DNA from: Salinispora fenicalii
GTDB lineage: Bacteria > Actinomycetota > Actinomycetes > Mycobacteriales > Micromonosporaceae
Direction of reading: 5' to 3'
DNA: 64,000 bases
NCBI RefSeq assembly: GCF_000514815.1
Contig: NZ_AZWQ01000028.1
Location: 1 to 64,000 of the forward strand
Shown one piece after another: positions 8,430 through 15,782 of the stretch. Position 1 is the first letter of the stretch, and each line of letters opens with the position of its first letter. The notes beneath the pieces are model-generated. The model ran no database searches. It was not told the origin of the DNA and saw only the letters and a program-made list of their open reading frames with translations. A program made the translations under genes and the position numbers.

Positions 8430-8539
8430 TGTCCGTTTGACTGGGCGTGGGTTGCTACCGCCTGCCTGGTAGCCGAGGACAGCCACACCGGCCTCAGCTG
8501 GCACCTCGCCCACGACGGGGGAAGGACAACGACACCGCG
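8430..8539 (+). promoter_or_regulatory. Shared leader element of the beta-helix genes (copy D)
   Basis: TGTCCGTTTG (8430-8439), 14 bases, then GCTACC-GCCTGCCT-GGTAGC (8454-8473), CCGAGG and GGGGGAAGGAC before the ATG at 8540. In this copy the coding frame happens to stay open through the leader, but the frame is not kept in copy A. The element is therefore not conserved as protein. Confidence 0.6.
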
Positions 8540-9898
8540 ATGACCAATCCACACCACAACCCCGAACCAGAGAACCCTGGCACCAGACTATGCCCGCTGG
8601 GAGACCCAGGCCGCCGGAGCAGGTCACGATGGTGGTCTGCTGGGCTGGTCGGGATGACCGGCCTAGCCCTCACCACCACCGTCGGCCTCACCGCCACCCC
8701 CGCCGCCGAGGCCGTCGGACCCGCTCCCACCTCCGCCGACCGCCAGCACGACGAAGGCAAGAACGACAACAAAGGGAAGGAGAAGACACCCGAGGGCACC
8801 CCGGTGCCCTGCGACACCGACGCCCTCATCGCCGCGATCACCCTCGCCAACGCCCGCGGCGGCGCTGTGCTCGACCTCGCCAAGAACTGCACCTACCTCC
8901 TCACCGCCGACATCGACGGCACCGGCCTACCCACCATCACCACCCCCATCACCCTCAACGGCAACAAACACACCACCATCGAACGCGCCGCCGCCGCAGA
9001 CCCGTTCCGCATCCTCACCGTCAACACCGGCGGCGACCTCACCCTCAACAAACTCAAAATCACCGGCGGTCAATCCCGCCCTGGCTTTTCGGGGGGCGGC
9101 ATCCTCGTCAACCCGGGCGGTGAGTTAACCACCAAACACAGTGAAATCGTTCGCAACATCGCCACCTTCAGCAACGGCGGCGGCGTCTCCAACCTCGGCA
9201 CCACCACCATCAAGGACTCCACCGTAAGCCGCAATGCTGCCGCCCAGGCTGGGGGCATCAACAACACCGGACTACTGAACATAAAGAGGTCCGCGATCAC
9301 CCACAACACCGCCACCTCACTCGGCGGTGGACTTTTAAGCAGGAACGGCACCGTCGATATCTCCGAAAGCACGATCGCCGCCAACCAGGCCGAAACAGGT
9401 GGGCTGCTTCTGATCGACGGCACCAGCACCGTAACCGACACCCACATCACCAAGAACACGGCGAGGTTAGTCGGAGGTGTCGGCGTATCAGCGGGGCAGC
9501 ACACACTCCGGAAGGTCACAATTGACTACAACACCGCGACCGCCGACGGCGGTGGAGTGTTTGTCGATGTCGGCACCCCCCTTGTCATCGACGACAGCAT
9601 CATCGCCAACAACACCTCCGACAGTAACGGCGGCGGAATTGAAAACGTCGGTGAGACCGTGCTACGTCGCACGAAGATCGTTAACAACCGGGCGGGCAAT
9701 AACGGTGGGGGCATCTTCAACCAAACCTTTGGCACGCTCACTCTCTATGCGACCAAGGTGGTCAAGAACACCGCCGCCAATAACGGTGGGGGGATCTTCA
9801 ACCAAGCGGGGGTGGTGGAGCTGAACACGGCCACCGGCACCGTTGTGATCAAAAATCGGCCCAACAACTGCGTCGACGTTCCCGGGTGCGCCGGGTAG
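8540..9898 (+). CDS. Secreted right-handed beta-helix (Pmp-type repeat) protein
   Basis: 452 residues. The n-region is longer than in the other copies (it includes PGTRLCPLGDPGRR), followed by SRWWSAGLVGMTGLALTTTVG. The charged linker and the domain PCDTDALIAAITLANARGG closely match the preceding gene. GGGI/GGGV coils start near residue 175, and the tail is NRPNNCVDVPGCAG. The open frame extends back to 8447, but the ATG at 8540 has the shared ribosome binding site and aligns with the paralogs. Like them it lacks a sortase motif. A strong terminator follows the stop codon. Confidence 0.88.
   Translation: MTNPHHNPEPENPGTRLCPLGDPGRRSRSRWWSAGLVGMTGLALTTTVGLTATPAAEAVGPAPTSADRQHDEGKNDNKGKEKTPEGTPVPCDTDALIAAITLANARGGAVLDLAKNCTYLLTADIDGTGLPTITTPITLNGNKHTTIERAAAADPFRILTVNTGGDLTLNKLKITGGQSRPGFSGGGILVNPGGELTTKHSEIVRNIATFSNGGGVSNLGTTTIKDSTVSRNAAAQAGGINNTGLLNIKRSAITHNTATSLGGGLLSRNGTVDISESTIAANQAETGGLLLIDGTSTVTDTHITKNTARLVGGVGVSAGQHTLRKVTIDYNTATADGGGVFVDVGTPLVIDDSIIANNTSDSNGGGIENVGETVLRRTKIVNNRAGNNGGGIFNQTFGTLTLYATKVVKNTAANNGGGIFNQAGVVELNTATGTVVIKNRPNNCVDVPGCAG
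8819..9072 (+). repeat. 254-bp near-identical block, copy 3 of 3
   Basis: Same block as 5803-6056 and 7174-7427, in direct orientation. Recombination between the copies would delete or fuse whole paralogs. Confidence 0.85.
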
Positions 9899-9922
9899 CG
9901 ACCCGATCGCACCGGCCCAGCT

Positions 9923-9957
9923 GGGCCCGTTCCTACCACTTCGGCAGGAACGGGCCC
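9923..9957 (+). terminator. Hairpin terminator after beta-helix gene
   Basis: GGGCCCGTTCCT (9923-9934) and AGGAACGGGCCC (9946-9957) form a perfect 12-bp stem with an 11-base loop, 25 bases after the stop codon. Confidence 0.75.
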
Positions 9958-10341
9958 GCTGCTCCTGGTCACGCTGGACTGACCGAGGGGAGACTTTGAC
10001 AGGCCGATGCGGGTCACCCGCCAACCCGACTGTGCACCCAACTTCGCCGGCACCGCCTTGGCGAGAGCAGTGGTGTGGTCTGGCTCGGGTGGCCATCACC
10101 GACGGTTTCGTCCGTTGCCGAGACAACGGGGTCATCAACCGCCGGCGATCTAAAGTGATCATCGGCTGGTTGTACAGCGAGGAGTGAGTCGGGAGCACCA
10201 CCACCGAGGGCGTTCGCAACTTGGCCGTGCCGGCTGCACGGAAGGTCGCCTGAGGGAGATTCCCGTATCGGGCGCTGACCGGCGAGCGTTGACTATATGT
10301 TCCCTTAAGGGTGTTTTTCCACATCTATGCGAGGTCGTTGG
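9958..10341. other. Intergenic stretch without a recognisable gene
   Basis: A 63-codon open frame at 9996-10187 has no recognisable family or good start signal. A short palindrome CCCTTAAGGG lies near 10304-10313. I can support nothing else here. Confidence 0.4.
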
Positions 10342-10347
10342 TTGACA
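10342..10347 (+). promoter_or_regulatory. -35 element (TTGACA) of RCC1 gene 1
   Basis: TTGACA lies exactly 47 bases before the ATG at 10395. The second RCC1 gene has TTGACA (14858-14853, minus strand) at the same distance from its ATG, in otherwise diverged sequence. The -10 box is not evident. Confidence 0.5.
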
Positions 10348-10394
10348 ATCATGCTGTCCAAACAGCGGTCTTTGTCGGCGTGGGGGTGGAAACG

Positions 10395-12074
10395 ATGCAG
10401 AGACTCTGCCGTTGGGCCGGCCGTCGAGCGGGCCGAGTGGGTCAAGTCCTCGTCGGCTGGTGCATTTTGATGCTGGCGGTGACAGTCACGCCGGCGGTCG
10501 CCGCGTCGCCCGTAGCCGCGCAGAACGCTCCAGCACCAGCCGCCGTCGGCTCGGACACCGTCCTCACCTGGGGCGAAAACTCCTTCGGTCAGCTGGGTGA
10601 CGGGACCACCTCCCAACGCAGCACACCAATCGCGGTCGACCTGCCTGCGGGAACCATGATTACCGCCGTCGCCGGCAGCGACGCCAACAGCTTTGCGTTG
10701 ACCTCCGCCAGCACCGTTCTCGCCTGGGGCAGCAACTCCTCCGGCGAGTTGGGAGACGGGACCAACACCGACAGCACCACACCCGTGGCCGTCAAGCTGC
10801 CGCCGGGAACCACTGTCACCGCCATCGCCGCTGGCACCTTCCACACTCTGGCCTTGTCCTCAGCCGGCACCGTTCTTGCCTGGGGCGGCAACTTCTCCGG
10901 CGAGTTGGGAGACGGGACCAACACCGACAGAAGCGAACCCGTACCTGTGAGCCTGCCGCCCGGCACGACGATCACCGCCATCGCCGGCGGCCGAGGCCAT
11001 AGCTTGGCGTTGACCTCCGCCGGCACCGTCCTCGCCTGGGGCAACAACTCCTCCGGCCAGCTAGGCAACGGCACCAACACCGACAGCTCCACACCCGTCA
11101 ACGTCAACCTGCCCGCAGGAACCACAGCCACCGCCATCACCGGCGGCGGCCGCCACAGCCTGGCGTTAACCTCCGCCGGCACCGTCCTCGCCTGGGGCAA
11201 CAACTCCTCCGGCCAGCTAGGCAACGGCACCAACACCGACAGCTCCACACCCGTCAACGTCAACCTGCCCGCAGGAACCACAGCCACCGCCATCACCGGC
11301 GGCGGCCGCCACAGCCTGGCGTTAACCTCCGCCGGCACCGTCCTCGCCTGGGGCAACAACTCCTCCGGCCAGCTAGGCAACGGCACCAACACCGACAGCA
11401 GCATCCCCGTCAACGTCAACCTGCCCGCAGGAACCACCATCACCGCAATCACTGCCCACGACGGTTCCCACAGTTTGGCGTTAACCTCCATCGGCACCGT
11501 CCTCGCCTGGGGCAACAACTCCTCCGGCGAGTTGGGAGACGGCACCAACACCGACAGCAGCATCCCCGTCAACGTCAACCTGCCCGCAGGAACCACCATC
11601 ACCGCAATCGACAACGGCGACGACCACAGCATGGCCCTGGTGGCACCACCGACATCCACCACCGCACTGCAGTTCACACCAGCAAACCCGAGACCAGATC
11701 AGGACATCGCCCTCACCGCCACCGTCACCTGCAACGTCGGCACCGCCACCGGAACAATCACCTTCCGCAGCAACAGCACCGCCCTCGCCACCGTGCCCCT
11801 GACCGCCAGCAGCACCGCCACCCACACCACCACACTCCCACCCGGCACCCACACCCTCACCGCCCACTACACCAGCACCAACACCTGCCCCAACAGCCAA
11901 TCCCCACCCACCACCATCACCATCACCCCACCATCCGACGAACCCAACGAGCCCGACCTACCCATCACCGGCCCCAACCTCACCACCACCACCGGCACCG
12001 CCGCCCTGTCCATCCTGGCCGGCGTCATCCTCAGCTACACCGCACGCCGACGCCCACCGCACCGAGCCACCTAG
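10395..12074 (+). CDS. LPxTG-anchored seven-bladed RCC1 propeller protein
   Basis: 559 residues. A signal peptide lies near residues 20-50 (ISG-like stretch VGWCILMLAVTVTPAVAAS). Seven RCC1-type repeats of about 52 residues follow, each with LAWG-x-N-x-x-G-x-LG and HSLALTS, which is the number needed to close a beta-propeller. Then come an Ig-like domain (TCNVGTATGTITF, with a Cys pair) and a Pro-rich spacer. The C-terminal sorting signal is LPITG, then a hydrophobic helix and RRR. A class-type sortase should link it to peptidoglycan. The open frame extends to 10311, but ATG 10395 has a GGGGGTGG site and aligns with the paralog at 13096-14805. Partners of the propeller are unknown. Confidence 0.88.
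   Translation: MQRLCRWAGRRAGRVGQVLVGWCILMLAVTVTPAVAASPVAAQNAPAPAAVGSDTVLTWGENSFGQLGDGTTSQRSTPIAVDLPAGTMITAVAGSDANSFALTSASTVLAWGSNSSGELGDGTNTDSTTPVAVKLPPGTTVTAIAAGTFHTLALSSAGTVLAWGGNFSGELGDGTNTDRSEPVPVSLPPGTTITAIAGGRGHSLALTSAGTVLAWGNNSSGQLGNGTNTDSSTPVNVNLPAGTTATAITGGGRHSLALTSAGTVLAWGNNSSGQLGNGTNTDSSTPVNVNLPAGTTATAITGGGRHSLALTSAGTVLAWGNNSSGQLGNGTNTDSSIPVNVNLPAGTTITAITAHDGSHSLALTSIGTVLAWGNNSSGELGDGTNTDSSIPVNVNLPAGTTITAIDNGDDHSMALVAPPTSTTALQFTPANPRPDQDIALTATVTCNVGTATGTITFRSNSTALATVPLTASSTATHTTTLPPGTHTLTAHYTSTNTCPNSQSPPTTITITPPSDEPNEPDLPITGPNLTTTTGTAALSILAGVILSYTARRRPPHRAT
11031..11342 (+). repeat. Perfect 156-bp tandem duplication within RCC1 gene 1
   Basis: 11031-11186 and 11187-11342 appear identical base for base, and each encodes one 52-residue propeller blade (blades 4 and 5). 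The following blade starts in phase at 11343 and begins with the same sequence before diverging. Confidence 0.85.
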
Positions 12075-12465
12075 ATACAAGGCACCACCAGCCCACACCA
12101 CCACCCTCCCGCCCGCCAACCAGTACGGCTGGACGCGGTCGGTCCCGCCACCCGGTACGCGGCGCGGGCCGGCGCCTACTCCCCACTGCACAATCAGCCG
12201 ACGGTCATCTTCGACAGCCGTCCGCTGCTGACTCCGTTGGCAGCGGGCGAACCGCCGCCGATGGTGGCCATCCACGCCCACCCCTATCTCTGGAGGCGAC
12301 GTGAAGCCTGCAACCGATCCAGGCTGCGGCCCCAGCCAGGACGGATCACGACGTCGACGCCACGCCCTGACCGCGATGCGCTGGAGCCGCGCTCCGCCCA
12401 CCCCGTCGGTAGACTGGCTCGGCCCGTGAGCAGCCAGGATCCCCGGATAGATCAGAAGAGCGCCC
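12075..12465. other. Intergenic stretch, possible gene debris
   Basis: No intact gene is seen. From a GTG near 12426 the frame reads VSSQDPRIDQK, which resembles the first residues of some GntR regulators, but the similarity ends there. Remnants are likely, given the broken gene that follows. Confidence 0.35.
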
Positions 12466-12976
12466 GTGCAGGTATCCCAAGCCCTGGACGTGATGACTGC
12501 CATCCTCCGGGCAGCCGAGCACCCCGACATCGTGTCGGTGTCGCGCTACGGCGCCGATACCCAGCCCGGCGGACAGACGCCCGCGGGGATCAAGGTCAAA
12601 CACCAGTCCGGAACCGCCGCCATGCTGTGGGCGGGCGTACCACCCCGTGACGCCACGCCGGCTGCCCACCGAGCCGCTGCCGCCGATGCAGCGCGCCGCT
12701 CGAATCCTCGTGCTCGCCCAGCAACTCCTGGATGTCGCCCGGCCCGAGGTGTTCACCTCATGGGAGCTGTGCCAACAGCCCAGCGTAGAGGTTCGGGTCG
12801 CCGCCGCGATCCGCATCGCGGCCGTGACGGGTCGGTGATCTGCCTCCGAGCTACCGCGGCATCCGGGGGGCACGTCCGAGCCCGAGACCGACCCGTATCC
12901 GGACTACCAGATCCCCCAGGGAGTCCAGTCATGGCATCGTCTCAATGCTCCGCATGCGGAGCCCGCGTCGGTGTAG
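12466..12976 (+). pseudogene. Frameshifted hypothetical gene
   Basis: One protein can be followed through three frame changes. It starts at the GTG at 12466 (VQVSQALDVMTAILRAAEHP) and runs to MLWA. After removal of one G near 12631-12635 it continues as AYHPVTPRRLPTEPL and ARILVLAQQLLDVARPEVF. A further shift near 12825 gives RDGSVICLRATAASGG. Removal of one G from the run at about 12864-12869 gives TSEPETDPYPDYQIPQG, WHRLNAPHAEPASV and a stop at 12974-12976. The protein resembles, from memory, small hypotheticals found beside actinomycete integrated elements; no function is known. True decay is likelier than three sequencing errors, but both are possible. Confidence 0.55.
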
Positions 12977-13055
12977 GCCCAGGTAGCTCCTGCCCACCGC
13001 ATCAGGCGATGGCACCTGCCCCGGTTCAGGACAGCCCACCGTGTAACAAAGGCGA

Positions 13056-13095
13056 CCCCGCTCTCCCCGATCGGGAGGAGGGCGGGGCTTTGTTT
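13056..13095 (+). terminator. Hairpin terminator between converging units
   Basis: CCCCGC (13056-13061) pairs with GCGGGG (13082-13087) and CTCCC (13063-13067) with GGGAG (13073-13077), followed by TTTGTTT on the plus strand. It sits just beyond the stop codon of the second RCC1 gene. Confidence 0.6.
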
Positions 13096-14805
13096 CTATT
13101 CGGGCTGGTGTGATGGTTGGCGTCGGCGTGTGGCGTAGATGAGGATGACGCCGGCCAGGATGGACAGGGCGGCAGCGCCGATGCCGGCGGTCGTGTTGGG
13201 GCCGGTGATGGGCAGGTCGGGCTCGTCGGGCGGTGGGATGGGTAGGTCGGGCTCGTCGGGCGGTGGGTTGATGGTGACGCTGACGGGTGTGGACTGGCTG
13301 TTGGGGCAGGTGTTGGTGCTGATGTAGCCGGCGGTCAGGGTGTGGGTGCCGCCGGGCAGTGTCGTGACGTGGGTGGCGGTGCTGCTGGCGGTCAGGGGCA
13401 CGGTGGCGAGGGCGGTGCTGTTGCTGCGGAAGGTGATTGTTCCGGTGGGCGTGTCGACGTTGCAGGTAACGGCGGCGGTGAGAGCGACGTCCTGACCCAC
13501 GGTCGGGTTTGGTGGGGTGACCTGCAGGGTGGTGGATGTTGGTGGTGCGACCAGGGCCAGACTGTGCCCGCCGCCGGCGGCGATGGTGGTGATTTTGGTG
13601 TCCGAGGGTAGGGCCACGGCGATGGGGTCGAGACTGTTGGTGTTGTTTCCGGTGCCCAACTGGCCGGAAAAATTGCTGCCCCAGGCGAGAGCAGCGCCGG
13701 TAGACGTCGATCCCAGGCTATGGAAGAAGCCGCCGTCGTTGGTGGTGATTGTGGTGTCCGGGGGCAGGTTCACGATCACGGGTGTGTCGCTGTTAGTGGT
13801 GGTTCCAATGCCCAATTGGCCCCTACTGTTGCCGCCCCAGGCGAGGGCGGTGCCGGTGGAGGTGACCGCCAGGCTGTGGGTGAAGCCGGCGGCGATGGAG
13901 GTGATCGTGGTGGTGCCCGGGGGGAGCGCCACGGCGATGGGTATGAGGCTGTCGGCGTTGTTTCCGGTGCCCAACTGGCCGTTGCTGTTGCCGCCCCAGG
14001 CGAGGGCGGTGCCCGTGGAGGTGATCGCCAGACTGTAGGAGCTGCCGGCGGCGATGGCAGTGATTGTGGTGCTCGGGGGTAGCGTCACGGCGATGGGTTC
14101 GAGGCTGGTGGCCGTCGAATTGTTGCCCAACTGGCCGTTGCCGTTGCCGCCCCAGGCGAGGGCGGTGCCGGTGGAGGTGATCGCCAGACTGTGGTTGGTG
14201 CCGGCGGCGATGGTGGCGACTGTGGTGCCTGGGGGCAGGTTCACGGTCACAGGTGTGTTGCTGTTGAAAGTGTTTCCGTTGCCCAGTTGGCCGACGTTGT
14301 TTGCCCCCCAGGCGAGGACGGCGCCGGCGGAGGTCAACGCCAGGCTGTGCCCGTGGCTAGCGGCGATGGCGACAACCGTGGTGCCCGGGGGCAGCGCCAC
14401 GGTGATGGGGACGGAGCTGTTGTTGTTGTTTCCGTTGCCCAGTTGGCCGAAGTTGTTTTCCCCCCAGGCGAGGACCGCGCCGGCGGAGGTCAACGCCAAG
14501 CTGTGGCTGTCGCCGCCGGCGACGGCGGTGACCGTGGTGTCCGGGGGTAGGCTCACGGCCACGGGTGCGTTGCGGTCGCTGGTGCTTCCATCGCCGAGTT
14601 GGCCGACGTTGTTTGCCCCCCAGGCCAGAATGGTGTCCGAGGCGACACCGGACGGTGTGGCTGAGCCGGGTTGCGCGACCGCAGGCCAGACAGCGGCCCC
14701 CTGCATGACGGTCACCGCCAACACCAGAATGCACCAGCCGGAGATCGCCCGGCCGACCCGGCCCACGCCGGCGCTACGGCCTGGCCGCTGGCAGAGTCTC
14801 TCCAT
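13096..14805 (-). CDS. LPxTG-anchored seven-bladed RCC1 propeller protein
   Basis: 569 residues, a paralog of 10395-12074 on the opposite strand. It has a signal peptide (ISGWCILVLAVTVMQGAAV) and seven RCC1 blades with LAWG-x-N and HSLA motifs. An Ig-like domain with TCNVDTPTGTITF follows, then a duplicated PDEPDLPI spacer and the sorting signal LPITGPN with a hydrophobic helix and a basic tail. Blade sequences are much more varied than in the other copy, while the Ig domain is almost the same. The frame is open to 14862. ATG 14805 is chosen because it has GGAGGTAGGAACG directly before it, and MERLCQ aligns with MQRLCR in the paralog. Confidence 0.88.
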   Translation of the reverse strand: MERLCQRPGRSAGVGRVGRAISGWCILVLAVTVMQGAAVWPAVAQPGSATPSGVASDTILAWGANNVGQLGDGSTSDRNAPVAVSLPPDTTVTAVAGGDSHSLALTSAGAVLAWGENNFGQLGNGNNNNSSVPITVALPPGTTVVAIAASHGHSLALTSAGAVLAWGANNVGQLGNGNTFNSNTPVTVNLPPGTTVATIAAGTNHSLAITSTGTALAWGGNGNGQLGNNSTATSLEPIAVTLPPSTTITAIAAGSSYSLAITSTGTALAWGGNSNGQLGTGNNADSLIPIAVALPPGTTTITSIAAGFTHSLAVTSTGTALAWGGNSRGQLGIGTTTNSDTPVIVNLPPDTTITTNDGGFFHSLGSTSTGAALAWGSNFSGQLGTGNNTNSLDPIAVALPSDTKITTIAAGGGHSLALVAPPTSTTLQVTPPNPTVGQDVALTAAVTCNVDTPTGTITFRSNSTALATVPLTASSTATHVTTLPGGTHTLTAGYISTNTCPNSQSTPVSVTINPPPDEPDLPIPPPDEPDLPITGPNTTAGIGAAALSILAGVILIYATRRRQPSHQPE

Positions 14806-14852
14806 CGTTCCTACCTCCGAGCAGGCAAAACCGCCAATAGGACAGACGCTAG

Positions 14853-14858
14853 TGTCAA
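14853..14858 (-). promoter_or_regulatory. -35 element (TTGACA) of RCC1 gene 2
   Basis: TTGACA on the minus strand, 47 bases before the ATG at 14805, the same distance as in the other RCC1 gene. Confidence 0.5.
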
Positions 14859-15186
14859 CCACTCATCCCGCATAAATGCGGAGAAACGCCCTGAAGTTGA
14901 CATCCAGCTAACTCCGGCGGGCGACACGGATAAAGAAACGGCGGCCGAGGGGGTTGTCCAGCAGGCCGTGTCAGGCGATTCCCATCCGGTCGGGAAGATC
15001 GAATTTACGAACGTCTCTTGGTGATGGCGCTCCCGAGGCGCCACCACCACCAACGGGTGTTGCTGGTTCGGTGCTGTCACCGCTGTCGGACGGCCGGCTG
15101 CTCGTACTTCGGTGCGGCCGGCGTGCCGAGCAGGACACCCAGCCACGGCCAGCGGGCCTCGGCCGCTCTGACGAGGGACCCAGGCC

Positions 15187-15462
15187 ATGACTACGACGAC
15201 TGGAAGGACTTACTGGCAACGACTGACGTACGAGACGCCCGCATGACGGGCGTCACGCACCGCAACAAACCTGTTGATCGCACTCCGCGACGAGTCCGGC
15301 CCAGCTGCGTGACAGGGTGTCGCCTTGGAGGTCGTCCAAGAGATCTTGGGGCACTCCGATATCCGCGTCACTCGCGGGTACTCGCACATGGCGTCCGCGA
15401 TGGCCAGGGACGCTACGAAGCGTATCGGCCAAACCTTGTTCCCCAAGGGTGATGCACCCTGA
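15187..15462 (+). pseudogene. Tyrosine recombinase (phage-type integrase) C-terminal remnant
   Basis: Three pieces of an integrase catalytic domain lie in order but in different frames. They are DYDDWKDLLATTDVRDAR, then TATNLLIALRDESG ending in a TGA, then VALEVVQEILGHSDIRVTRGYSH and MARDATKRIGQTLF with a stop at 15460-15462. The last piece carries the family's LGH box. The catalytic tyrosine lies in the context RGYSH, as in actinomycete integrases. The HxxR box and everything N-terminal are missing or scrambled. It ends 85 bases from the 3' end of tRNA-Thr, the usual place for an integrase beside its attachment site. Confidence 0.8.
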
Positions 15463-15495
15463 TGTACACCCTTGATCTTGGCACTGATCAAGACA

Positions 15496-15537
15496 AAGGG
15501 CCCGTGACCTTGGCCTTTTGCCTGGTCACGGGCCCTT
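15496..15537. terminator. Strong hairpin between integrase remnant and tRNA-Thr
   Basis: AAGGGCCCGTGACC (15496-15509) and GGTCACGGGCCCTT (15524-15537) form a perfect 14-bp stem with a 14-base loop. It could end transcripts from either side, including the tRNA transcript. Confidence 0.7.
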
Positions 15538-15547
15538 CGTTGTCCCG

Positions 15548-15621
15548 AGCCGCCTGACGGAATCGAACCGTCGACCTACGCATTACGAGTGCGTCGCTCT
15601 AGCCGACTGAGCTAAGGCGGC
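15548..15621 (-). tRNA. tRNA-Thr (anticodon CGT)
   Basis: The minus strand folds into a standard cloverleaf. Acceptor arms are GCCGCCT/AGGCGGC, the D stem is GCTC/GAGC, and the anticodon stem ACGCA/TGCGT carries the loop CTCGTAA. The T arm is GACGG-TTCGATT-CCGTC, followed by discriminator T and no encoded CCA. Anticodon CGT reads the Thr codon ACG. Its 3' half is the likely attachment site of the element to the left. Confidence 0.95.
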
Positions 15622-15770
15622 AACGATCAGCAAGTGTACGCCACCCGGCCGGATCCACCGATCGGGATCCCCCACCGCGACCGCACGACCGCGCGGCCGA
15701 GAGCGGCACCTTCCCGATCCGGACCACCGAAACCGACGTTCTCCAGACAGCGCTGCCGACCCGACCACAC

Positions 15771-15776
15771 TACGCT
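15771..15776 (+). promoter_or_regulatory. -10 box of a probable leaderless transcript
   Basis: TACGCT, six bases, then the ATG at 15783. No ribosome binding site is present. Confidence 0.45.
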
Positions 15777-15782
15777 GCGCAG

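Larger units (their letters stand above)
1..15547. mobile_element. Putative accessory island, right end at tRNA-Thr
   Basis: This stretch carries only accessory-type genes: repeated beta-helix and RCC1 exoproteins, two GNATs and a frameshifted gene. It stops at a decayed tyrosine integrase next to the 3' end of tRNA-Thr(CGT), beyond which the conserved core order begins. Integrative elements commonly insert at tRNA 3' ends and keep their integrase there. The left end is outside the window and I saw no second copy of the tRNA 3' end, so the extent is inferred. It may be a fixed remnant rather than a mobile element. Confidence 0.4.

Noticed and set aside
8447..8539. N-terminal extension of the third tandem beta-helix protein
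   Set aside because: The frame is open through leader copy D by chance. Leader copy A does not keep the frame, and the ATG at 8540 carries the shared ribosome binding site.
9996..10187. 63-codon open frame upstream of the first RCC1 gene
   Set aside because: It has no start signal, no homologous motif and no neighbour coupling.
12931..13113. Small zinc-ribbon-like protein starting MASSQCSACGARVG
   Set aside because: The frame overlaps the end of the frameshifted gene in another phase and runs through a terminator hairpin, so coding is unlikely.
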